Shown: positions 1 to 39,758, numbered from the stretch's first letter. The stretch is DNA of 64,000 nucleotides from Syngnathus acus (GCF_901709675.1 NC_051090.1:6341842-6405841), one strand, 5' to 3'. The notes: a model not told the origin generated them from the sequence alone. Translations and numbers: made by a program.

Positions 1-3000
1 AATGTACTTTTATTCCCCTCTTATTTTCCTTTGTTTTAGCCCAATAGTCATTTATACTTTTTCCTCCCTGAAGACAAAATATTTGTCAAGAATTGTGGAT
101 ATTGTTTTTTTTAAATCCACACACCCGCTTCCCTTTGTTTGTACTGAGCAATATTGAGAGATCCAGATTTATTCAAAGGGTGTTGCAGTGACTATAAAGC
201 TTCTGTCTGGTGCTGATATGTGATGTTTTCACACATGGTCTTTGTTATATGTTATATTTTTATTAAGGCATATTTTGTCATGTGCACGCTGCTTCTTGCC
301 AGTTGTTTATTTGGAGCTTTGGTGCAAACGTGCAGTGACAGCACCATTCCATTTAACCGTATGAATTATAGACAAAGACCCTGCTCACCTCTGTCCGCCT
401 CAGTGGCCAAGAGGAAAAACCTTTTTGCACTTGTTTTATTTTGGAAACACCACCCTATCATTGAGTTGCATAGTTGTTAAAGGTTGATAGATGTATCCGT
501 GTCTTCATGTGGATGTTGTATAGTGATGGGACAAAAGCATGTTTTGGCGACAGGTGTGAAGATGCTTTATGTGTTGAACACACTGGGATAAAAAAAAAAA
601 AACTATATTAGTGTGGCTATAGTATTTACAATTTTTATTTGTGATATCTTGTAGTCTATATCGTGAATCAAGGGACAAATGTATGTTCATGCAGCCATTT
701 TACACCTACGCTCTCCATCTTGTCACTCTCATGAGATTGATCGTGATGGACAAATGTACTTTTCTTTTTGTCATTTTCCTTTAGTTATAAATCTTGTACA
801 TTACACCCTTCATATTACTTATGATGAATGACGTTTATAATATAAGCATAAAATCAGCGATCCATCCAATTAGGACTCAGAACTTTGTGCATATGTGTTC
901 TAGATATCATGTTCAGTATGACAAGCAGTTGTTGATTTATGTGTAAAAAAAAAAAAAGTGTCTGGCTTTTGCATTCGTCCATGGATTAGCCTGCACCACC
1001 TCAAAATTTATTTAACATTATATGACAATACAGTATAAATAAGCAATCCATCAGCTTCCATGCCGGATACAAGCAATGCAACAAGTCTAAACAGTGTGTA
1101 TGCCTCACTCCAAAATGTGTCATTGTGCTCATGCTCTGCAGTCCACATGCTTATGCCTATGCAGTGACACATTATTCCAGCTGCACGAGTCATTTTACCC
1201 GTAACTCTAGTTCCTGCTTTTAAATCAGCAATGCCAGAGTCAGCCCTTTGTGTGAAAGCATCTTTCTGCATCGACACGGAGTGATTGAAAGTCAGTTTTA
1301 ATGTCTTCCTTTAGTGTCAGTTGGATGAATTAACCTGTGACCCAGTTTTCAATCTCCTCCTCACTATTGTGTCTATTCAGACAGTCTATGGTGAAGATAA
1401 GAAGGCTGCAGTAAAGTGACTGTTCCAGGAAATTTCACAGTTTTAAGTTAGCACGGCACTGGATCTGAGCGCAAATGCATTGACAAGTCTATTGAGTGAT
1501 GGCCTAATTAGGTGTGAGCTCTATCCTGAGGGATTTTAGGTATATGCGAAAATCTTGTTTGGTATGGAGGGTGTGCACACAAAGGCCACTCTGGCGTAAC
1601 AGAAATGCAGATGTGAAGTCAATAACCTTCAGTTCTTGGCTATAATCCAAAACGGTGACTGGAATTACAATATCCATAAATTGGACACCTCATTTGGTAC
1701 AAAAAAGGATATTCGGTACTTGCAAGTTTTACTAAATGAGTCGTTTGGCCAATTCTTTTGGCTTTAAATTGGGAGAAATAAATTAAGTTAGAAAACTTCA
1801 CAACAAGAAGAAGTTTGGTATATCATGAACAAGTCTTCCAAAAAGAGGCCAAGTGCATGCTTCAGGCTGTTTATTGCCGTTTTTCCAGGTTGTGTATTTA
1901 AAAATAAGCACATCATTTTGCCTTAGGAAAGTTCGCAAAATTAATCCTAGCACACAATGCAAAATAGGCTTATGAATAGCATCAGTGTTGCGATGTATAA
2001 TCCTTTGATACAAACGGTGCAGCAACACACATGGACAGAAAATTTAACAATACTCAGAACCATATGTTCTTTATTCTCTGGGGAAAAAAATACTACTGTA
2101 GCCCTCCTGGTGGCTTCCTGGCGAATTTGGTCATGGAATAAATTACAGATGTAAGTGAAGGCATCACTATACACGTTTACCAACAACACAACACGCCACA
2201 TCATCTTTAGAGTTCTTCTACCATCAAAAGTTATACGTAAAATATATTCCTAAAAACATCTGCTTGATTGTCTGTTGACTCACTTAAAAGAATTTGATTA
2301 AAATTCTCATCTGACGTGCAGGTTGTATAACTCCATATTGTTTCAAACAGACCTTATATATGTGTGGGCGAGAAAGGCATTTACCTCTGCGGTGTAATTA
2401 CTCCGTGCCCTTCCATAATGGCAATGACGATGAGGAGGACTAGAGTGGATATGAAGGCTCCCATTTACAATTCAAACTAGCAGAGTGATGATATTTGGAT
2501 TTAAAACAGGTGCTTGTGTGATTCCAGTTTGTGTTCTCTCGCTGCTTCTCCCACCCCGGATGTAAATTGCAGTAAAAATCATTCTTCATGCAAGTGTGAT
2601 TTATCAGCGTGTTGGAACAATCTGAACATGATGTGGACAACAGGCATTGGCAAGGCAACCACTGAGAACCTCCCCCCTCTTTCCAAGCAGCCTCCCTCTT
2701 TCCATCCTCACCTAGTCCTCCCCCACTGGGAGGACATCTGGTCCCAGACCTGCCCTTTCTCCCCCCTCCTTCTCCTCCATCTCCTCCTCTTTCCCTGACT
2801 TCTCGGGAATCACTAGACTGAGTATTTCCGAGCTGCCGAACGGTCTCATTTCCTCAAGCAAGTGGTTTTATTGTTTGCCACTAAAATTTGTTGGCCACTT
2901 AACATATCACAGAGGATTAAAAGGAGTCTATGAGATTCCATTCACTAGAGGAGAGCGTAGTGTTTGGCACTTGCTCAAGCATCTAGTGTCCACTACCATC

Positions 3001-3707
3001 AAGTACGTATTAGAGTACATTTAGAGGTACCGCCCCATCACGCTTGGATTAATTATTGCGTAAAGGTTTCAATACCGATTACTGGCAGGCCTGCAGGTTT
3101 ATCCCAATTTCCCAAAGGGCTCCAGCCATTGAAATTTCCCATCACTACCATCACCATGGCAATGCCTCCTTAATGAACACCTCCACCAACCCTGAATGGA
3201 TTTGAATATCTATTTTCCTCCAATTAGTATCGGGAATGGGTCAAGCTCCATTGATGAATTGCTCATGTGGTTCACAGCAGAATTTTTGGGGCGACCATCC
3301 AAGTTGCTATTAACACACAAAATTCGACTTCTACGCGAGAATCACGCCGCGCTGTGGATTTTGAGTGCTGCGATAACATCTGACGAGACAGGTTTTCAAT
3401 CTTTTTGATTTGTTCTACGTTTGCCTGCGCCAGGAACGTGAATGTTGAAGAGCTTGACATTATTGATAAGAATCATGATGCAGTTGTAGTCCTCCAATTT
3501 TCACTGGTCTGTTGACAGGAGTCACCATCAATTATATCCATTTTCATTCATCCATTATCTTTGACGCTCAGCCTCTCCCTTTAATGTTTAGTGTGTGCCA
3601 AATCTGCCGTATGAATAAGCTTTTTACGTCATATAATTCTGGCCTCAAGAGGGAATCAATGTTTGCAGACAGTTGAAGATCTTTTTTTTTTTTTCCCCCA
3701 TCAATAG
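1..3707 (+). other. xpr1 intron 1, 3' part
   Basis: No exon is recognisable here. The stretch is ordinary AT-rich intronic DNA. A C/T-rich tract lies at about 2668-2800. I found no exon encoding the XPR1 N-terminus, so exon 1 is presumably to the left of the window. Confidence 0.75.
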
Positions 3708-32722
<29,015 letters not shown>

Positions 32723-32749
32723 ATCACCAGCAAGCAGCAACATTGTCTA

Positions 32750-32810
32750 CACACAAACACACACACACACACACTCAGGCACTCACGCACTCACGCACTC
32801 ACGCACAGGG
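32750..32810 (+). repeat. CA / CACT microsatellite in xpr1 3'UTR
   Basis: A run of ACAC units passes into CACT/CACG-type tetramers immediately after the xpr1 stop codon. Such tracts are length-variable. Confidence 0.85.
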
Positions 32811-33011
32811 ATAGACGTTCTTCACCATTTTAACCTTTAGTCTAAAACTTTAAAAATAACCTTTTCAAAAAATGTCACTTGGCAATGAAAAGCATGTATC
32901 TCCATCTTTATCGAAAGCGTCCAAACTTGGTGGGTTTTTCTCATTTAATTTTAAAACATGGAAACAATAGGAGTATCTTTTTATCTAAAAAGAGCAAAAA
33001 CAAATGAAAAA

Positions 33012-33290
33012 TGCCTGGATCTCCAACTTTTGTGGATTTTTTGTTGTGGCATATAAAAATAATATATTTCCAAATTTGTGGATTTTATTTTGTTTTCAGC
33101 TTTAAACAAATATTTAGAAGAATGTATAGCATGTCAACATTTTATGGATTTTTTTAAACTTAAAAACCAAAATACTGAAGAGAATGTATTCCTGAATGTT
33201 GTTTTTTTTAGAAACAAATATTACCAAGAATGTATTTTCACATTCGTGGATTTTTTTTAAACAAAGATGTTGACCAGAATGTAGTCCCAT
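33012..33290 (+). repeat. Imperfect ~60-bp tandem repeat in xpr1 3'UTR
   Basis: Four diverged units share the order 'tGTGGATTTTtT', an A-rich part with AAACAAA, and 'AGAATGTA'. Unit starts are near 33075, 33140, 33195 and 33243. No known repeat family was recognised. Confidence 0.6.
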
Positions 33291-35445
33291 TTTTCCCCTT
33301 CTAAAAGGTAAACAAAAAATCCAATATTTGTGTTTTAAAAGTAAAAGTAAATTCAACGCAAAACAATACCTTTATTTTTATTTCACAAAATTTGGAGATA
33401 CGTGTTTTTTATGTCTTCAGTGTTTCTGTTCAATTTAAACAGCTATAAAATTGGAGATATTTGCTTTGTTGCTCAGTGACTAAATCAATGAGGGACTCAG
33501 AAAGAGGACCTTGTTCCCTCATCCTCATGTAAACACACACACACACACAAACACACTATAATGTGGCGATACAAATTGTTGAAGCACAAACAGTTTTAAA
33601 CTCATCTTATAAAAAAATCTAACCTACCAAGCTGCCATACTTTATCTTCCTTTTCTCTATCCTTTCATTTTTCTGTGCGACAAAAAAAGCAAGTATCTCC
33701 AAACTATTGTGTTCATTTGAAGCCTAAAAAAACGGCATTTTTTTCTGTTTGTATGAAAATGAAAACAAATTGGAGGTAAATAATTTTGTTGTTGCTTGCA
33801 CGGGCGACGTTTTGCTTGATTTCTAATCAAGTTACACCGACGACTGTTTACATGCCTTTTTAGACTACTACTTGCAGGATCAACAGGGACAACGACAAAA
33901 AAAAAACAATCAAAAGACTCCATAAACAAACCAGAGGAAGAACTCTTAACACGCAGCATATCAAGTCACGTCAACTACTTTGACCTCGATGAAGATTATT
34001 TTATACTTGTTTTTGTTTGTTTGTCATTTTGTTCTTAGTTGAAATTCAACAAGTGCTGTCGCAACACTGGAGGCACTTGCAGGAAAAGTGCATTTAATAT
34101 ACAAACTACTTTTACACAACGAGGGATGTTGCTTTGTAATATAATACTTTGATGTGCATTAATACTGTAATGTCGTCGTTGCGGTAATGTCTTGTTTCTA
34201 CTCGTTAAGTGAGCATCCACTCAATGATGTTTTTTTTCTAATCTTTGGACTAACGTTTCTACTCAATTTCTTGTCAGACCCAAAACCAATCTGTGCAAAA
34301 GGAATGTATTCCATATCCTTGATAGTCATCTTAAGGTCTCCATGTACTAGTAGACTCTTTGTCTTCTCTAGTAAAACCATTCAGTGCACTAGTGGAGTGA
34401 CGAAGACCAACTGGTGTTACTAGTGACGGTTTTCTACTATTGTATGACATTTCTACATAGTAGTAGGACAATAGTGTTAATAGGCAAAAGTGTGCACTAC
34501 TAGTCAACTCCAAAAGGCCAAGAAGCAATGTGCTTTCGAGTGAAAGTCACGTTCCCCCTTCTCCCTCCCCCCCCCCAATACACGAAACATCGCTTCCCTC
34601 AACACAATGTTTTTGTACAGAGTTGCCTTGCTTGCATGCTGCTTTTCATTCAACAATGTATATACATACAAGTTAATTTATTGTTCCTGGTGTGTCTATT
34701 TATATTAGCAGCCATGATTGATGTTGCCATTTTGGACAAGCAGTATTTTGTAGCTTTGTTTGGTTCTGTTTGCGTACGTGTTTGTTCTAATCCTGCTCTT
34801 TTTCATGTGAACCTATTTAAAAAAAATGTGAATGATTTTGTTTTTAAGTGTACATTAGTGAATGTGCATGAAGCTATCGTGGCTGTGGCATGAGTTGTTG
34901 TAGATGGATGCAATTGGGCCCACCAGAGGGAAGAGGAAACTGCTGAAAAGCCTGTGGCACGCCTCCAAGATGTGTTTCTCTGACACACAGTTTTTTGCTT
35001 CACTCGTGACGTTCAAGTGCTTCATAGTTGATCACCTTCCCTGTTGTAATGTTCCCTTGTAGACTAGCTGAATGTGATGTTAGATAGATGTTCTACATTG
35101 ATAAGAAACCTAAGTTGTGGCTAAAAGTGATTTTAAAGTAAGATGAAAAGATAAAGAATGTCTCCTTGTAGATCATCTTCCTTCAATTGAGTAGTTTGTA
35201 TATGTTGAGTGTATAAATAACACTGTTCTCTCTGATGTATTTGTAGTTCTGTACACACTTTGGTGATTCTGTCATATCTGGGTTTTATAAACCAATGTTA
35301 TTTTTAAAGCTCACTCTGCCTCGCCTCTCTTTTTTTCTTGTTGAAACATACTTAATTGAACAATGTACTGGGGCTCATTGGATTTTTCATTTGGAAGCAG
35401 CTATTAAAAGTAGAAAAATGACTGGTTATTTGATTTTAGTTTTAA

Positions 35446-35451
35446 AATAAA
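35446..35451 (+). terminator. Candidate xpr1 poly(A) signal
   Basis: AATAAA followed by an A-rich then T-rich stretch. It is the first strong canonical hexamer seen before the snRNA array, whose first promoter block begins near 35510. Confidence 0.5.
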
Positions 35452-35507
35452 TACACAAAAGACAGCTTGATATTCTTGTTTGTTGTCTGGAACGAGTACG
35501 AAAAATT

Positions 35508-35632
35508 CTAAAGCGTATATGCCGTTACACCGCTAGATGGCAGCAGCATTGACTACCGCTCCTGACCACAAAAAAGAACTGGAAGTGAGTGTTGCGCAGG
35601 AAAAGAAGCAATGCATGGTGGGAATGTATGTG
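35508..35632 (+). repeat. Duplicated promoter block A (left edge of array)
   Basis: About 120 bp beginning AAGCGTATATGCCGTTACAC and including CGCTAGATGGCAGCAGC and an SPH motif. It matches 38622-38745 in the same orientation. Here it precedes U2; there it precedes U1. Confidence 0.85.
35605..35624 (+). promoter_or_regulatory. SPH/Staf element far upstream of U2 copy 1
   Basis: The minus strand reads TTCCCACCATGCATTGCTTC. It sits about 390-408 bp upstream of U2, farther than a normal DSE, in a block duplicated from the U1 copy 2 promoter. Confidence 0.55.
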
Positions 35633-35951
35633 CGTGTTCAAAATGTTCATCAAACAGCTATTGTGCTTTCAGTCCCGAAATGTATCCAAAGATCGGATTG
35701 TTTTTGGCGAATGACTAATTCGTTTTGTTGGTTATTAAAAGCTATTCCCATCAGGAGCCCCATTCATCGTTATTCTATTGGGTCAACGTGAACCACGTGA
35801 CACTAAACCTAATTGAACACACGAAAATCTGCAACCATTTGTTCGATGCACAGGTTGAAAACAGCACAGTGACGCATTATCATTCCAAACTGTTAATAGT
35901 TGTTGTTTGGGTGGTCGCGGTACGTGGCATTAGTATGAGTCGATATATTTA

Positions 35952-35971
35952 AACCGTAACTTGAATTGGTA
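35952..35971 (+). promoter_or_regulatory. PSE of U2 copy 1
   Basis: ACCGTAACTTGAATTGG at about -61 to -42 fits the vertebrate snRNA PSE pattern that binds SNAPc. The same block precedes all four U2 copies. Confidence 0.75.
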
Positions 35972-36012
35972 GTCTCTTTATTTAAGTGGTTTCCTCAGAC
36001 CAATTTCTGGTT

Positions 36013-36200
36013 ATCGCTTCTCGGCCTTTTGGCTAAGATCAAGTGTAGTATCTGTTCTTATCAGTTTAATATCTGATACGTCCCCTATCCGGGGACCATA
36101 TATTAAATTGATTTTTGGAACAGGGAGATGGAATAGGGGCTTGCTCCGTCCACTCCACGCATCGACCTGGTATTGCAGTACCTCCAGGAACGGTGCACCC
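36013..36200 (+). ncRNA. U2 spliceosomal snRNA, copy 1
   Basis: U2 pairs with the intron branch site in the spliceosome. The 188-nt sequence follows vertebrate U2 from ATCGCTTCTCGGCC to GGAACGGTGCACC. The branch-site recognition segment (GTGTAGTATCTG), the Sm-type site (ATTTTTGG) and the stem III/IV sequences are present. A PSE-like element lies at 35952-35971, and a 3'-box-like CAAATCAAGAG follows within 25 bp. The copy looks intact. Confidence 0.96.
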
Positions 36201-36658
36201 CCCTCTACTGGTCAAATCAAGAGTAATTTACTCAGGAAGCCATCGCAGTACGTTAGCTTCAGTCTCACAGGATAAAGCACAAAGTCAATGACGTCTTGAT
36301 AGGGTTTGATTCAAGTTCATAATGGCTCAACTTGAGCGGCAGCAAGAATTTACGTAACCGTTCTAAAATATGATTAAAATGTCCTTCATTGCTTGAGATT
36401 TTCCTATCATTGTTCCAGGAATTTTTAGTACAATTCTTGTTCTCAAAATTTTAAGAAAATGTCATTTTCAAAACTTGTTCAGAAAAAGAAATATATATAT
36501 TTTTCTGCGATAATGTTGGAGATTTTCAATAAATACATAATTCATACCGTTTTAGGGTTCTCAGGTGAAAAGAGGCAATGCACGATGGGCATGTTTTTAC
36601 TTCATTTATTATGGTTTATTATGGTTGCTGCCATCACCACTAGATGGCAGTAGAAAAA

Positions 36659-36680
36659 GAAGCAAAGCATGATGGTAATG
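36659..36680 (+). promoter_or_regulatory. SPH/Staf (ZNF143) element of U1 copy 1
   Basis: The minus strand reads TTACCATCATGCTTTGCTTC, a match to the SPH consensus (CCCAnnATGCnnnGC form) that makes up the distal element of snRNA promoters. It lies about 190-213 bp upstream of U1, the usual DSE position. Confidence 0.65.
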
Positions 36681-36811
36681 TTTTTGAATCTATTTTTTAC
36701 TTAATTTATAATGTTTTGGTTTTGTAATGACTAAAGGTGTACTATGTTAACAGTTCTACGAAAGCTGTCTCATCCACCGAATATGTGTGCTCACACTTTT
36801 GTGGCAAATTA

Positions 36812-36830
36812 GCCTCTGACTGAAGATGGT
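36812..36830 (+). promoter_or_regulatory. PSE of U1 copy 1
   Basis: GCCTCTGACTGAAGATGG at -60 to -42, similar to the human U1 PSE (core GTGACTGAAATG). Confidence 0.75.
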
Positions 36831-36871
36831 GTGCGCGGTAAAGACCTCGGCCCCGGCGACTTGTACAACTC

Positions 36872-37035
36872 ATACTTACCTGGCAGGGGAGATACCATGA
36901 TCAAGAAGGTGGTTCACCCAGGGTGAGGCTCAGCCATTGCACTCCGGTTGTGCTGACCCCTGCGAATTCCCCAAATGTGGGAATCTCGACTGCATAATTT
37001 CTGGTAGTGGGGGACTGCGTTCGCGCTCTCCCCTG
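36872..37035 (+). ncRNA. U1 spliceosomal snRNA, copy 1
   Basis: U1 recognises 5' splice sites. The 164-nt gene starts ATACTTACCTGGCAGG, with its 5'-splice-site-pairing ACTTACCTG intact. It keeps the loop-I core (GATCAAGAAGG), the loop-II region ATTGCACTCCGG, the Sm site (AATTTCTGG) and the end GCGCTCTCCCCTG. The length equals human U1. PSE at 36812-36830 and SPH at 36659-36680. Confidence 0.97.
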
Positions 37036-37239
37036 ATCAAAATGTGAATGGTAACCAAATAATGGTCAACAATTGCGTTTCAGCCAAAATATAAAATTCA
37101 CCACTTGATGGCGTTTCTATGGATATTTTTACAATTAAAACGTGTCGTTGTGAGTCCACGCTTGCTCTGCTGCTCATAGCGTTCGGTTCCAACTCCCTTC
37201 CCCGACCTGTTTGTTTGCATTGTGCACGTTCTCCACTCT

Positions 37240-37618
37240 GGTTTCCTTCCATTTCCCCCAAACATGCATGATAGGCCCATTGAGCGCTCCATCAGACTGT
37301 ACAACCAGGCCGATCACTGTAGCTAACGGACAATAATAATATGCAATAATTACGTGCAATAACCATATGTGCAATCATATGTGCAATATCTGTCTACCTC
37401 ACACTTTTCTTACCTGCTTTTTTGCACTGTTTTTCTTCCTTTGCACAATTTTTTTATCTAATATTTTTTTATCTCCACTGTGTATTGTGTATATACTGTC
37501 CATATTTTTTAATTATATATATCTTTTACTTTACTGTGTATATGTTAAGTGTACTGCTGCTAACACAGGAGTTTCCCCATTGAGGGAATAATAAAGGATT
37601 ATCTAATCTAATCTAAAA
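37240..37618 (+). mobile_element. Non-LTR retroelement 3' end with TCTAA tail
   Basis: The segment ends AGGGAATAATAAAGGATTATC followed by TCTAA repeats, the tail style of fish non-LTR elements and their SINEs. The reverse complement occurs at 46387-46765. No intact reverse transcriptase is visible. The left boundary is uncertain because the flanks are themselves duplicated. Confidence 0.6.
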
Positions 37619-37795
37619 ACGCCCGTAGGTGCGAGTGCGGACGGTTTTCCGTCTCTGTGTGCCCTGCGATTGGCTGGCAACTGGTTCAGGGTGTCCCCCG
37701 CCTACTGCCCGATGACAGCTGGGATAGGCTCCAGCACGCCCGCGACCCCCGTGGGGACTAAGCGGTACAGAAAATGGATGGATGGATGGACGTCG
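37619..37795 (+). mobile_element. LINE (L2-like) 3' end with ATGG tail
   Basis: Contains GCGATTGGCTGGCAAC, AGCTGGGATAGGCTCCAGC and TAAGCGGTACAGAAAATGG, then ATGG units. This is a very common teleost LINE-tail repeat, assigned here from memory to the L2 group. It directly precedes the U3 copy 1 promoter. Confidence 0.7.
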
Positions 37796-37857
37796 ACGCT
37801 CAATCTAATCTAACATAGTCCTTTACTTGTCGTGGTGTAGTGAATTTGGACAAAGGT

Positions 37858-37877
37858 TGCCCTCTGGGTAAGAATGG
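37858..37877 (+). promoter_or_regulatory. PSE of U3 copy 1
   Basis: GCCCTCTGGGTAAGAATGG at -62 to -43; it aligns with the U1 PSE in this array (GCC-TCTG...GAA-ATGG). Confidence 0.65.
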
Positions 37878-37919
37878 TACCCTCGCAGATGACTTTCCGC
37901 CGCGGCCCATGGTTGAGTT

Positions 37920-38132
37920 AAGACTATACTTTCAGGGATCATTTCTATAGTTCTTGACTTGAGGAATGTTTTTCTAAAGTGACGGTCTAGCTAACTACGA
38001 TGATGAGAATTGATGTTCCTTCCTGAGCGTGAAGCTGGTGTAGGATAATGATTTATCATATGTCCTTCACCTTTGATGAACGTTCTTTACTTCCTTGTGG
38101 AGTATTGAGGGAGGGAACATGATCAGAGTAGT
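37920..38132 (+). ncRNA. U3 snoRNA, copy 1
   Basis: U3 guides early pre-rRNA cleavage. The 213-nt gene starts AAGACTATACTTTCAGGG (A'/A boxes, ATCATTTCTATAG), has box B/C' region GAGCGTGAAGCTGG and box C TTTGATGAACGTTC. The 3' end GATCAGAGTAGT aligns with the vertebrate GGTCTGAGTGGT end, but box D reads CAGA instead of CTGA. PSE at 37858-37877. An ATGG-tailed repeat lies about 125 bp upstream. Confidence 0.95.
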
Positions 38133-38621
38133 GTTTTAAAGTTGGTTAAAATAAAATTTAAGCAATCTGTAATGATGTGCCCCTAATGTTTCTCACGACG
38201 TGGTTTTAATCGTGTATGAGTTCAAATAACAATGGCAGCAACCTGTCATGTTTTTTGAAGTAACTATAATTTACATGGCTTAATTTTTTACAACTTGTAC
38301 ATCGACACATTATACTGTGTGCTAAAAAGACGAATTAACCATCTTTTAAATGCTGGTTATACTTGCAGTTAGCATCCGTGCCACACGAGGGCCACCTTTT
38401 GATTCTTAGTAATTAATTTCCCCTCGATTGTTAGGGCCTAACAGGTCACTTAGAGGGGTTGTTTTAGAGGGTGGGGTGAAGTCCCACTTAGTATTAGTAA
38501 GGAAGAAAGCAATATTTTAAAGATGTATTTTATTAATTTCTTTCCTTTGCACTTTAGTGTATGAAGTGTTTACTCTTGCAAATGTGGATTTTCCTGGATT
38601 GGCCTTTCTAAACCCGTTTTG

Positions 38622-38745
38622 TTAAAGCGTATATGCCGTTACACCGCTAGATGGCAGCAGCATTGACTTCCGCGCCTGACCACAAAAAGAAACAGGAATC
38701 ACGTGATGCGCAGGAAAAGAAGCAATGCATGTTGGGAATGACAGA
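38622..38745 (+). repeat. Duplicated promoter block A, second copy
   Basis: Direct repeat of 35508-35632, 3.1 kb away, with a few substitutions. In this copy the SPH motif is correctly spaced for the U1 gene at 38928. Confidence 0.85.
38719..38740 (+). promoter_or_regulatory. SPH/Staf element of U1 copy 2
   Basis: The minus strand reads TTCCCAACATGCATTGCTTC, a near-perfect SPH match about 190-209 bp upstream of U1. Confidence 0.75.
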
Positions 38746-38867
38746 TGTATGTTTTCTTTTTCTTATTTACATTGGTTTGGTCAATGACTAAAGGTATTAA
38801 GTTAACAGTTCTACGAATGCTGTCTCATCCACTGAGTATGTGTGCTCACACTTTTGTAGCATTATTA

Positions 38868-38886
38868 GCCTCTGACTGAAGATGGT
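38868..38886 (+). promoter_or_regulatory. PSE of U1 copy 2
   Basis: Identical to the PSE of U1 copy 1 and at the same spacing. Confidence 0.75.
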
Positions 38887-38927
38887 TTGCGCGGTAAAGA
38901 CGTCGGCCCCGGCGACTTGTACAACTC

Positions 38928-39091
38928 ATACTTACCTGGCAGGGGAGATACCATGATCAAGAAGGTGGTTCACCCAGGGTGAGGCTCAGCCATTGCACTC
39001 CGGTTGTGCTGACCCCTGCGAATTCCCCAAATGTGGGAATCTCGACTGCATAATTTCTGGTAGTGGGGGACTGCGTTCGCGCTCTCCCCTG
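38928..39091 (+). ncRNA. U1 spliceosomal snRNA, copy 2
   Basis: This gene has the same 164-nt sequence as copy 1, with intact 5' end, stems and Sm site. The flanks show it is the left-arm partner of the minus-strand copy at 42569-42732. PSE at 38868-38886 and SPH at 38719-38740, both at standard spacing. Confidence 0.97.
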
Positions 39092-39404
39092 ATTTTCCTG
39101 TACAATACAAACAGCAATGCAATAAAAGTATGCTTGCACGAATCTTAAGATCAGTGTCGGCATACACCGAGCGCTTTGGAGCATTAACTGCACTCTGCAA
39201 CTGTGCGTTTACTTGCCGAATAAACAAATTAGTAATTGCAAAGTAAAATGTACCTAAACTATAAAGAAAAACTAATGGCCAAAAGGTACGTGGAACCAGA
39301 CATACAACTGATTTTATTTGCAATACTCACACTAAAAAAAAAAAAATAGTCGCCCAATCGATAGGCGACGCTGTCATAAAAAAAAAAGTACTAACGTCAT
39401 CGTG

Positions 39405-39424
39405 TACCCACAATCCTTTGCGCC
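39405..39424 (+). promoter_or_regulatory. SPH/Staf element of U5 copy 1
   Basis: TACCCACAATCCTTTGCG, about 220-240 bp upstream of U5. It agrees with the ACCCAYAATGCAYTGCG-type consensus except at the ATGC core. Confidence 0.65.
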
Positions 39425-39581
39425 GACATTGTTTACGAGGACGAACGACATTTCTAAACACCAAATACTTGTTTGAACTATACGTCTTGGTTGGGCGTTA
39501 GGTCATCCTAAATAGAGCAAATATATCAAGGTCTATTATTTTTATTAAAAATAAAATGGGTTGTTACAACATGAGTGCGAC

Positions 39582-39601
39582 ACCGCCTGCTAATTTGGTG
39601 A
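39582..39601 (+). promoter_or_regulatory. PSE of U5 copy 1
   Basis: ACCGCCTGCTAATTTGG at -62 to -43; it aligns with the U2 PSE of this array. Confidence 0.65.
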
Positions 39602-39643
39602 GACCAGCAATGGGGTGGCCCGTTTCGACATTCATGAGTCAGT

Positions 39644-39758
39644 TCACTCTTGTTTCTCTTCAGATCGTATAAATCTTTCGCCTTTTACTAAAGATTTCCG
39701 TGGGGAGGAACAACAAGAGTCTATCTCAATTTTTTGATGCTCTGCGAAAGCGGAGCTT
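39644..39758 (+). ncRNA. U5 spliceosomal snRNA, copy 1
   Basis: U5 aligns the two exons in the spliceosome through loop 1. The conserved loop CGCCTTTTACTAAAG is intact, preceded by TTTCTCTTCAGATCGTATAAAT and followed by the Sm site AATTTTTTG and a 3' hairpin GCTCTGCGAAAGCGGAGC. The 5' end is set by comparison with vertebrate U5, with an uncertainty of 1-3 nt. PSE at 39582-39601 and SPH at 39405-39424. Confidence 0.95.

Larger units (their letters stand above)
32723..35470 (+). other. xpr1: xpr1 3' untranslated region
   Basis: The region from the xpr1 stop to the first strong poly(A) signal has no gene. It starts with CA/CACT microsatellite DNA (about 32750-32810), then holds imperfect tandem repeats (33010-33290) and unique AT-rich sequence. 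The length (about 2.7 kb) suits a long vertebrate 3'UTR, but the true end needs transcript data. Confidence 0.55.

Noticed and set aside
1-3707. xpr1 exon 1 in the left part of the window
   Set aside because: No sequence encoding the conserved first 23 residues ending ...QYIQYE was found before exon 2.
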